Assembly: GCA_949987705.1 (NCBI GenBank)
Contig: OX465284.1
Location: 65,147,470-65,211,469, forward strand
Direction: 5' to 3'
DNA length: 64,000 bases
Source of the DNA: Thereva unica
Lineage: Eukaryota > Arthropoda > Insecta > Diptera > Therevidae
The position numbers and the translations under genes are program-made. The notes under the pieces were generated by a model. The model saw only the letters and a list, made by a program, of their open reading frames with translations. It ran no database searches and was not told the origin of the DNA. The first letter of the stretch is position 1; each line of letters begins with the position of its first letter. Shown piece after piece: positions 56,375-64,000 of the stretch.

Positions 56375-58382
56375 TCTATATAAATATAATTGGAGTGTCT
56401 GTCTGTAATTTCAAAATAATTATGTTTTTTAAGTTTTTTTGGTTATTTACATGTAATTAAAACAAAATCCACTATTTTTAAAATTTTTGTCTGTCTGTAT
56501 GTCTGTATGTCTGTCTGTTTGGCCGCGGTAATCTCGGAAACGGCTGGGCCGATCGGGATGGGACTTTCACTGGAAGATTCAGTATTTTTGCGAGCATGTT
56601 TTAGGCTATTTATATACACCGTATATTAGCTCTATCTGAATGTATGTATGGATGTATGTATGTAGACAAAACTTAAAACTTGATTTTGACCCACTTCCAT
56701 ATAACCGTTCAACTTCAAATTTTGCACATATATTTAGTTCGGGTGACAATGTAATCTGACCACTTTGTAAAAAAATCAAGATGGCGGTTCCAAGATGGCG
56801 GGTGAATTTCGCAATTGGGCTCGCCGATCCCCGACATGGGTATCAAATGAAAGGGGATGATAATTAGAGTACAATTACCTATTTTTTGTCATTATAAATT
56901 CAAAATGGCGACCAACTGTGCCGGACTCACCTTTTCTTTACAATCCACTCGATATGGGTACCAAACAAAAGGATATGACAAGTAGAATACTATTACCTGA
57001 GCGGCGTCATTCAAATCTATCTATCTATATAAATGTAAATGGCGTGTCTGTCTGTGATTTAAAAATATAGTTCTGTTTCATATGGTTATCGATCTTCTAT
57101 CTATCTATCTATCTATCTATATAATTATAATTGGAGTGTCTGTCTGTGATTTCAAAACCCATTTTTAAAATTGTTGGCTGTATGTATTGCAATGGGAATT
57201 TCACAAAAAGATTTAATACTTTTGCGGCCATATTTTAGGCGAATACGACTATCAGATACGATTATCGGTACCGACTATCGAGTCCGACTACCGGGTTACT
57301 TTTTAGTCTAACCTATAGGAGAAGGAAAGCAAGTGATCATTCGAATTGTATACTTGACAGACCTGTATCTAAATATCTAGATATTCCAAAAAATAACCTG
57401 ATCGTTTTATAGGAAACATTCACGGAACAATCGATATTTAAATAGGCTCTTTCAGGTCTACAATTGCAATGATAAAAAGTTTGTACTCTATCAGGGATAT
57501 ATTTTTCCCGATTATCGCCTTCGGTTTTTCAGTCTGATCCGACAGTAGAATAAGGTTTCGAAAGGCAGCCATCGATATTTATTATCGGCCTTGAAAATAC
57601 TACTCCTTCTGAAACTTCGACTCTTTTAAAAATGACTTCCACTTTTTGACTTTCCTCGCTATGAAGGATTTTTATTGATTGTAATAATAGGTACGCATTC
57701 TTTCTGATTCTGGCTTCTTTTTCACTCGAAAAAAAAAATTATTTTGTTGATATACATATACTAGCGAGCCGTAATTGGGATTCCATTTTATAGAAATAAA
57801 GAAGTATGCATAGCAAAGGGAACTTCCAAAACCTCAATTTCAGTAGACAATTTACAATATTAAAAAAATAAACCGCAAACAATGTAAATACAAAAGTCGC
57901 ATGCCATATTATCCTACAAGAGAAATTAGGTAAACAGGTGAATGTTCAGGTATTGTTTTGGGTCGAAAATTCGGCCTTCCAGGAATGGCAATAAAAAAAC
58001 GAGTACCTGTTTTTTATGATGGGTTAAAAAGAAGTCTATGAATAGGATATTTAAAACAAGGTTCTGCCAATTATTGTAACGGTACACTTTAAAGGAAGCT
58101 AGAGTATTTCATTCAACACTTTAGTCTTGAAGAAGGCTTTGAATGATCGAGTTTTGTTTCGTAACGAAGTGATTTTGTGACGAAGCAGTTTAACCTTGGT
58201 TATAGAAAAAAAATTGTTTTAATTGATTTGGTGATTTAGCGTGAATTTATTGAGATAATTTTGAATTTTATTTTTTTTCCCAATCTGTGATTTTTTAAAT
58301 TAAAGTGGAAATTAATAACTGTAAATAAGAGATATCTGTGAAAATTCGAGTAGGCGTTGCAAGGCACGCGGGTTTTTGCTAG
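56375..58382 (+). mobile_element. Non-autonomous Helitron
   Basis: Starts A|TCTATATAAATATAATTGG..., ends ...GCGTTGCAAGGCACGCGGGTTTTTGCTAG|T: the 5' TC, the 3' CTAG, a short hairpin (GCGT..ACGC) 11 nt before the end, and an A/T host junction are all Helitron hallmarks. The 5'-end phrase recurs at about 57019 and 57117 with (CTAT)n, so more than one copy may be stacked. 56830-56990 contains two copies of the ACATGGGTATCAAATGAAA motif of the 5331-7020 array. No RepHel gene. Confidence 0.75.
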
Positions 58383-58765
58383 TTAGAGATATAATAACCC
58401 ACAACAAACGTTTCAATGTGAGGGGTCGCAAAATTGAATTTAAAATCAATGACACGCCAAGGAATGTAGAACCTTTAACATGGTTTAAGAGCAGCATTGA
58501 AGACATTATTCAGCATGTGATGACGGCGATCCAACCAAATGACTACGTTGGTATTACTTTTTGCGGTGCCAGCTTTAGGGAAAGAGGCCCTGGATGGATA
58601 AATTATAAGTTGGCATCTGATGTAAAAACTAGTGACATCTGGGAAAATCTTCCAGAGCAATTCAGAAGGAGCAAGCACTGACACATTTTGTTTGGAAGTA
58701 ACATCAGTCCATTTGCCTCAAGACAGCGGAAAAGATCACGGAGGAAAAAGAGCGGACACCCCATA
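58383..58765 (+). pseudogene. Protein-primed DNA polymerase B, N-terminal fragment
   Basis: Starts without a Met directly at the Helitron end. The first frame (to TGA at 58679-58681) reads FNVRGRKIEFKINDTPRNVE, then LTWFKSSIEDIIQHV and DYVGITFCGASF. A frameshift near 58668 leads to a second frame (TDTFCLEVTSVHLPQDSG) that stops near 58768. This order resembles the N-terminal domain of Polinton/adintovirus-type PolB in arthropods. None of the exonuclease or polymerase motifs is present. The cut at the Helitron side and the missing 3' part show two separate losses. Assignment is from memory of the family pattern, so moderate. Confidence 0.6.
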
Positions 58766-58848
58766 ATAAAACAATCGAGCAGCATATATAAAGCTTTAAA
58801 ATAAATAAATTTAAATAGTTTGATATTTTCCTTTGAGTAGTTAAAGTT

Positions 58849-59247
58849 ATGAGTTCCGATAGAGTTGTTTTAGATGTACAATTTGTCAGTGGAATTAACG
58901 GACAGCTATTTGCTAAGGAGCTGTCCGTCTTGCATCACGGGTCGCTTATACCAAGTTTATACTATTTTATGCCTCCATACCCGTATAATGAACTACCGTC
59001 AAAAGCTCGTTGGCAAAATGATTTCAACTTTAGAAAAATAAATGGATTAAGATGGAACGGCGGCATTATTAATTACAACGAATTACCCAAGATACTGTCG
59101 AATTATTCAAATGCAACAATTTACGTGAAAGGACTAGAAAAGGAGAAATTTATTCAGAAATACCTTCCGGAAGCGAAAATAAACCAATTGGAAATACCAA
59201 AACTAGCCAACTTGGAAAATTTTTACATGGAAAATCACCTACTCTAA
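58849..59247 (+). CDS. Conserved unknown protein of insect Polinton-like elements
   Basis: 132 codons, ATG context GTTATGAGT, TAA at the end. Visible pattern: VVLDVQF...GQLFAKELSVLHHG, then a FMPPYPYNELP segment, a WNGGIINYNELPKIL stretch and IYVKGLEKEKFIQKYLP. The [D]VQ.F..KELA / PP.P...L / G...Y / VKG.EK pattern is one I have seen in uncharacterised arthropod proteins near virus-like elements. An RNase H-fold nuclease is conceivable, but no catalytic set is proved. No breaks. It faces the minus-strand block, with a convergent 93-bp gap. Confidence 0.55.
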   Translation: MSSDRVVLDVQFVSGINGQLFAKELSVLHHGSLIPSLYYFMPPYPYNELPSKARWQNDFNFRKINGLRWNGGIINYNELPKILSNYSNATIYVKGLEKEKFIQKYLPEAKINQLEIPKLANLENFYMENHLL

Positions 59248-59340
59248 GATGTGCCGTACAAAATTGTTTTAATATTTATTTGTACATGCTAGTGAATAAA
59301 TGTTTTAAATAAAATAATTTTTTAGTTGTATTTTATTTAT

Positions 59341-59688
59341 TTATTTGCAGTCAAAATTTATCGTATCAAAAACAAGATTTGCAATACAATACAAAGGTAT
59401 TTCATAAAAAAGTCGAGAATAATTTAAGTGTACATAAGATGTTCGACTTGGAATAAAAAAATCTTCACATGCTAATGTTAATACATTTTTTCCTTTACAT
59501 TTTTCAATGTACTTCTTATAATATTCTTTCACGCTCTCTGAAGCATTGTTATTGTGGTACATAATGATGTTTAAAAATTTCAGCATTTCAAATAATTTAC
59601 AAAGTTCCGCTTGCCTTAGAGTGATGCTGCCACTGCCAATGGGGATTTTGTACTCCTTCGTCTGATTTGCAGGAGATGAATTTTCCAT
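59341..59688 (-). CDS. Small unknown protein in the virus-like block
   Basis: 115 codons, intact. Features: KEYKIPIGSGSITLRQAELCKLFEMLKF near the start, hydrophobic C-terminus (LFYEIPLYCIANLVFD). No signal peptide and no family I can name. Its ATG is 8 bp after the stop of the preceding gene (59697), suggesting joint transcription or a formerly single gene. Confidence 0.5.
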   Translation of the reverse strand: MENSSPANQTKEYKIPIGSGSITLRQAELCKLFEMLKFLNIIMYHNNNASESVKEYYKKYIEKCKGKNVLTLACEDFFIPSRTSYVHLNYSRLFYEIPLYCIANLVFDTINFDCK

Positions 59689-59696
59689 TTTCGTTT

Positions 59697-59981
59697 TTAA
59701 AGCGCCAAGATAGTTGTAAATAGATGTCCATTCGGGATAGAATGCTGATATTGGGGGAGTCCATGACGCTGAAATACTATTTTCGCCTCGAACGATGTTG
59801 GGTCAAAGCCGAGTATTATCTTCCGGTTATGGCAGTCGTCCAAATGGTACGTGTAATTTAATAAGAGATTTTCACCGACAACTTCTGCTTTGCATTTGGA
59901 CAGCTTCTTTTTTCCTTTAGCACCAGTGGTCCTCTGTCTTTTATGTGATGGCTCCATGTTACTCAAATTAAACTTTAACAT
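59697..59981 (-). CDS. Small basic unknown protein in the virus-like block
   Basis: 94 codons from ATG 59981 (an internal ATG at 59957 is also possible). N-terminal basic patch (SHKRQRTTGAKGKKKLSK), then KAEVVGENLLLNYTYHLDDC and ILGFDPTSFEAKIVFQRHG. The basic start would fit nucleic-acid binding. It begins 6 bp after the stop of the capsid-protease ORF. Not recognised. Confidence 0.5.
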   Translation of the reverse strand: MLKFNLSNMEPSHKRQRTTGAKGKKKLSKCKAEVVGENLLLNYTYHLDDCHNRKIILGFDPTSFEAKIVFQRHGLPQYQHSIPNGHLFTTILAL

Positions 59982-59987
59982 TAAATA

Positions 59988-61290
59988 TTAACAGCTTTTG
60001 TTCAGTGTTTTTATAGTGCTGATCTCGGCTTTACATGATTGGTTACAAAAGTCTCCACCACTTTGTGTAAAATTCTTCAAGTATAAATTAACTATTTTAT
60101 TATCATTTAAACTGAAATCGCTCGAAGAGAATTGTGTTAAAAAATTCTTTAGGCTCTTTCCTTTACACCGAGAATATAGAAATACACAACAATAATGTCC
60201 ACATGTCGATGAAAATTGTCCATGCAAACGTTTTTTATTATTTATAAAAGTCTTTGAATTATTTCGATCCTTGTCAATTTCAATGCTTCCATCGTACTCA
60301 GCATATACAATGCATGTCACACTATTTTTTAACGCATCTCTAAATTTTCCTTCAACACGTACTGTCCCTTGATTTAATAAATTGCCGCAAGTCGCGTTAT
60401 ATGAATTGTCTGTTGTTAAATCGAAAGCGAGAACAAAACACCCCTTGTCGAATAATGTCTTGGATATTTGATGACCTTTATCGAAGTAATGAATACCTGT
60501 TCCTCTGAATAACGTATTGTATCCGCGTGCACTAATCGGATTTTCCTTTGAGTAGTCAAATTCGAGAGGTTGGTTTGGTATCTGTACACCATTCACGGAT
60601 AAATTGAATCTGGTAATGTTGTTATGTTTAAAGTTGAAGGGGTTCTTTGTTCTTCTGCCCGTGTAAGCATCATTGTCCACCATTCCAAAAATTATTAAGT
60701 TCGATAACTGTCCGATGACGATATTATCCAGTGAAAGTGTGAATGTGTTTGCGGAAATAGTATAGCTTTTAACTTCAACTCGCTTGTACGGGTATATGGC
60801 ATTCGAACGCTGTAGAACTGTCTCATGTGCTAATAAAATATTCGGGTTGACGGTTACGTGGTTCATGTACATGGTTGCATCTAAGATTTTTAATTGTGGT
60901 GAGTCGGTCCCGTCCTCGGATAAAATATAAAATTCTGGTTTTTCAAGCAATAAAACTACACGTAAATCGACACCGTTTAATAGCAACTTATCCTGATTAA
61001 GCAAATCAGTATGGATTTTCCCCATCAATTCAACTACATTACTTTTATTGAAAAGTTTCTGACGATCTAAATAGCCTTGATGTAATTCAGCGACGGGTTT
61101 ATCGATATCTGCAATTTCCGTGTCATCTTTGTCAAGATACCAGCCGACCGACTCCAAATGGGTAGATGCAGCATCTTTACCATAATTTAATAAATTTTCA
61201 ATATAAGCGCGATAATTGTAATTGTGGTCGGTTTGAGCAATTGGTTTTCCATTCAAATATACAGTGCACTGTCGAAATATTGAGTGTAAA
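59988..61290 (-). pseudogene. Polinton-type major capsid protein fused to an adenain-like protease end
   Basis: An open frame from about 61290 with no initiating Met: it enters at HSIFRQCTVYLNGK, in the middle of the capsid family's N-terminal third. Capsid motifs: VYLNGKPIAQTDHNYNYRAY followed by IENLLNYG, GWYLDKDD, VELMGKIHTDLLNQDKLLLN, KVEVKSYTISANTFTL-like strands, and VTCIVYAEYDGSIEID near residue 325. Then, with no stop, about 90 residues of an adenovirus-type cysteine protease C-terminus: NNKKRLHGQFSSTCGHYCCVF (likely nucleophile Cys352) and FSSSDFSLNDNKIV. The protease lacks its N-terminal half with the catalytic His. The double jelly-roll capsid would form the shell and the protease would mature it. 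It reads as two deletions: capsid start lost, capsid end joined to protease end. Confidence 0.8.
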
Positions 61291-61304
61291 ATGTTGTGTT
61301 GCTG

Positions 61305-61757
61305 TTATTCCTTTTCTTTGTTTTTAGTTTTGCAATTTCTCGTGTGTTTAGGTGTTTTTCCACGTCTCTTGCGTTTAACAGTTGGTTTTAAATGTAAAGT
61401 TGTAAACGGGTTGGGTCTTTTTATACCTGCACCGCTCATACCGTCAAACAGTTTATTTATACCTTTCTGAGCTAAATCTTGAACAGCAACTCGACCTTGT
61501 TCCTTTAAAATATCTTTAACTGATTTGTTGTTGATGTTTTTATCTTGTATTATAGCTTGTCCTGTTTTCACAGCCTGTTGTGCTAATGTTTTTAATCCTG
61601 ATGTAGCTAGGTGTTTTAAGTGTCGAAATAATGCACTGAAGAAGCTACCGATACCTCTTCCACGTTGATAAATAAGTGGACTACGATATAGTTCTCCAAT
61701 ATCTGACAGACCGCCGCCGCTTTGTATTAAATAATAACGTGTATAATAGGAATCCAT
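61305..61757 (-). CDS. Minor capsid/core protein, adintovirus pX-like
   Basis: 150 codons, intact. N-terminus MDSYYTRYYLIQSGGGLSDI then LYRSPLIYQRGRGIGSFFSALF; amphipathic middle (LKTLAQQAVKTGQAIIQDK); C-terminus very basic (KRKRRGKTPKHTRNCKTKNK). The GG-G..YRG...QRG.GIGSF..LFR pattern and basic tail match the small core/membrane-active protein next to capsid genes in Polintons and adintoviruses. The stop lies only about 15 bp before the truncated capsid frame, so the capsid's own start was deleted at this junction. Confidence 0.65.
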   Translation of the reverse strand: MDSYYTRYYLIQSGGGLSDIGELYRSPLIYQRGRGIGSFFSALFRHLKHLATSGLKTLAQQAVKTGQAIIQDKNINNKSVKDILKEQGRVAVQDLAQKGINKLFDGMSGAGIKRPNPFTTLHLKPTVKRKRRGKTPKHTRNCKTKNKEKE

Positions 61758-61814
61758 TTCGTAATTCTATATATACTATGCAAAAACAGACTGTTGTGCA
61801 AATATTTATAGTTT

Positions 61815-63323
61815 TTATTGTCTCTTAAAATGAAGCATTACATATGTAGGAATATAATTTGTTTTAAAGTCTACTAACTCCTCTTGATGATCAGTTATTT
61901 TTATAGAAATACTTTCAATAAAAGTTTTTTCAATAGGACAGTATTCTACATGCTCAAATCTTAATATAGTACCACACCCTTGAATCGGTATTATTCGTAG
62001 ATATCTTACTAGCTTGTCGCCTATAGCTCTAGGTTGTATAATATCAGTGTATATATGTATTATATTTTTCTCAGGGCAATCTTTTACAGTTTCTGGTGTA
62101 CTTCTTGGTAATCGCAACATCAATTCTTTAATTGTTGTATCAAGAGAATTAATTTTTTCCATTATTGACATGTGCTCTTGGCGTAAGCCCGCAGTGTCAA
62201 ATTCTTTTATTTCTGTCAACAAGGCATCAGGATTACGTTTGTTTTCAGGTGTTTGGAGAAATACATCTGTGATGAAGTTTGACAGATTATCTATGTTTGT
62301 ATTAATAGGTACTGGTGTAGATAAAAATTCGCCCGAGCTTTGTTTTTCATATGGGACCTGCAAAATTTCACTGTTTTTAGTTATTTTCCGTTGCTCGGCT
62401 GCCGTTGCTTTGAGTGAATCTTTCTTCAGTCTATTCAATATTTCAAAAATTGTATTTTTAATTTCAATAATTCGCTTATGTTTTTCTTCTTCGCTAAGTT
62501 GTTTATCGTCAAAGTGTAAATTGGCTAAAAGTAATGTCATGAGATCTTTAACATTCAAGTGTGAGGGTAGTGGTTTTTTTATTTTTATCGTAACACCCAA
62601 TTCCTCTAAACGGAGTTCGAACACATCATGCTTCTTTTCACTACCTTTTTTCTCTTTATTTTCAGCTGTTTTTATGCTAGCCGTTGGATGTGTGTAGTTG
62701 TCTATTGTATTCTTCAAGACAAGATGTTTTCTATTCTTCCTAGGAACTTGACCAAATACATCATCAACAAAATCTTCAATTGATTCATAGTTCTTATATT
62801 TTAATACAACGTTTTCTGAAGTCTTTTTTCCTTGATATATGTGCAATATGTTTTCGTCTGGCTCCTGCTTATACTTTATTTCAGGGATAACTTCATTAAA
62901 GTGGTCATCTTCTAAGCGCTTCCACATTTTCGATTTAACATCATTCACGTACATGGTATACCATGAAGGTGCAACTGCATTATAAAATGTTAATAAAAAT
63001 GCTGAAAGGTTTATTTGTCCAGGTCTGTAACTAACTTGTTCAAGATTTTATGGTGTCCATTCAAGTTTTACATTTTCATTTATTTTGATGCTAAGTATTT
63101 TAAAATCCTTTTGATGCTGCTTTCTAGTTTCCTTTAACTGGTCATATTCACGCCTCACTCGTTTACGCACATTTCCCCCGTTGTTGGAGATTGCACGTTT
63201 TGTTATTTTAAAATTTGGTAATGCAATTTCAGTTATTCCAACACGCCAGTTCCCATGAAACTTGCATGGTTTCGAAAGCGCATTTGTAAAAGCCGATAGC
63301 GTATTTTCCGGGTAAAATTGCAT
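61815..63323 (-). pseudogene. Penton-like minor capsid protein gene with one in-frame stop
   Basis: ATG at 63323, stop TAA at 63045-63047, then the same frame stays open through 62954 to 61815. N-terminal piece: MQFYPENTLSAFTNAL... FHGNWRVGITEIALP, the usual start of Polinton minor capsid (penton) proteins. C-terminal piece: IIHIYTDIIQPRAIGD, LRIIPI, FEHVEYCPIEKTFIESI, then YVMLHFKR, the usual end. The 300-odd residues between are charged and helical-looking, larger than I expect, with two related short phrases (ESIEDFVDDVFGQVP and DNLSNFITDVFLQTP). The protein would sit at capsid vertices. One nonsense change is the only visible lesion. Confidence 0.68.
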
Positions 63324-63723
63324 AGAGTTATTACTTAAAAGTAAAATAAAAATGTTTAAGAAGTAACATATTGTTTTTTTATTATGATCACTCCCTAGTC
63401 GTTTTTCAGGTTTCGTTTTGAGCTCCTATAGGAACCAATGCTTGCATGCTTGCAGAGTGAAAGTTCCACCACAACAGCACGTTAGTGCACGGAGGTAAAT
63501 GACCACGCGTCAGCTTTGTAGTCATGCGCACGTTCCACTCTCGCTTTTTCTTCCGCTCTACATTTGTCGAGTCCCCCTGCCGAGTCCCCCGCCAAACCTG
63601 TAAACCAAACCAGAGGCCGCCGCCTGTCAATCAAAGTGACATAAACAAAGCCATCCGTGCGAATCAAACTAGAGGCCGCCTGTCAATCAAAGTGACTTCG
63701 CTGAGGCCCCAGCCGTGGACCCC
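63324..63723. other. Upstream of the penton-like gene; no gene recognised
   Basis: Would hold the promoter of the minus-strand block. 63520-63720 is GC-richer and overlaps the start of the inverted arm. CCTGTCAATCAAAGTGAC is present twice (about 63625 and 63678). ORFs here on both strands are not recognisable. Confidence 0.4.
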
Positions 63724-63932
63724 GCCGCAGCCCCGCCGAGCCCGCCCCTCCCGCTGAGCCAAGCCACCGACCGACCCGAACCAGTTCCCAGACTCGTCCA
63801 CGGCCAAGGCCAATCACCTTGACCTACATTCCAGCGTGATTGATTGATCACACCGACCTACTTCCGTAAACCAGTTCCCATGGGCAAGGTCAATGACCTT
63901 GACGTGACCTAGTTCCCACGGTCCAGAAAATT
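63724..63932 (-). repeat. Right arm of the 210-230-bp inverted pair
   Basis: Inverted copy of 55949-56176. Beyond its outer edge (63933-64000) the sequence does not continue as LINE coding. Inward, 63600-63700 has a direct duplication of CCTGTCAATCAAAGTGAC. Confidence 0.85.
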
Positions 63933-64000
63933 TTCCCACGCACAAGGGTCCTAACACCTACTCAGTCGCTCGGGCCTATGCTCTAACCCTTTTAGTTTCT

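Larger units (their letters stand above)
58383..63323. mobile_element. Polinton/Maverick (adintovirus-like) relic
   Basis: Gene block with PolB N-terminus and a conserved unknown on the plus strand, then five tightly packed minus-strand genes: two small unknowns, major capsid fused to a protease end, a core/minor protein, and a penton-like minor capsid. Spacing is 6-60 bp, as in a virus. Integrase, packaging ATPase and most of PolB are absent, and three genes carry breaks, so this is an inert fossil. Confidence 0.8.

Noticed and set aside
62014..62697. 227-codon plus-strand ORF
   Set aside because: Exact antisense shadow of the penton-like gene; hydrophobic low-information translation.
55949..63932. 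Calling the inverted arms definite Polinton terminal repeats
   Set aside because: The left arm contains the stop codon and last codons of an RTE-like LINE, no AG..CT termini or 6-bp duplication was found; kept as an open question.

Overview
This is a stretch of arthropod, almost certainly insect, nuclear DNA. It holds one recognisable host gene set in a dense bed of broken and nested transposable elements. The assignment rests on spliced genes with short GT..AG introns (50-92 nt), an AT-rich background, and insect-type retroelements (Jockey/CR1-like, RNase H-bearing and RTE-like LINEs, Ty1/copia, Ty3/gypsy), hAT, mariner-like and Harbinger-like DNA transposons, a Helitron end pair and a Polinton/adintovirus-like relic. 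I cannot name the species. No rRNA, convincing tRNA, CRISPR array or bacterial-type operon was seen.

Host gene. A PDXDC1-like gene (PLP-dependent decarboxylase-domain family) lies on the minus strand from 37632 to 19257. Nine exons give 804 codons, and every junction keeps the frame. Exons 1-5 (36143-37632) and 6-9 (19257-20637) are compact. They are separated by a 15.5 kb intron filled with a LINE, a long inverted-repeat element, a hAT element, a palindromic MITE and a hAT-like element carrying a dead mariner-like transposase. The position of the PLP-binding lysine appears not to be lysine.

Left part, 1-19256. A LINE is inserted in a LINE (1-3445), followed by a copia gag/protease fragment (3501-4358), a higher-order tandem repeat (5331-7020), a broken Pif1 helicase/ubiquitin-protease fusion (7078-8165), a nearly intact LINE ORF (8265-10437), several MITEs, a Harbinger N-terminal fragment, an RNase H-bearing LINE (15560-17219) and a gypsy fragment.

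Middle, 37633-49140. This is mostly nested MITEs. The clearest case is four layers deep at 39557-42797; the unoccupied version of the outermost layer sits at 13091-13517 in the same window. Two copies of one hAT family (27396-30854 and 40180-41868) both have exact 8-bp target duplications.

Right part, 49141-64000. A minus-strand Ty3/gypsy element (49629-54625) is interrupted by a TA-flanked transposon with about 440-bp inverted repeats and a small cysteine-rich gene (51089-52992). It is truncated by an RTE-like LINE (54626-55972). After a Helitron (56375-58382) comes a compact virus-like gene block (58383-63323): a DNA polymerase B N-terminal fragment, a conserved unknown gene, two small unknown genes, a major capsid protein fused to the tail of an adenain-type protease, a glycine-rich/basic minor core protein, and a penton-like minor capsid gene with one stop codon. 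This is a degraded Polinton/Maverick (adintovirus-like) relic without integrase, packaging ATPase or the polymerase core. The block is bracketed by inverted copies of about 210-230 bp.
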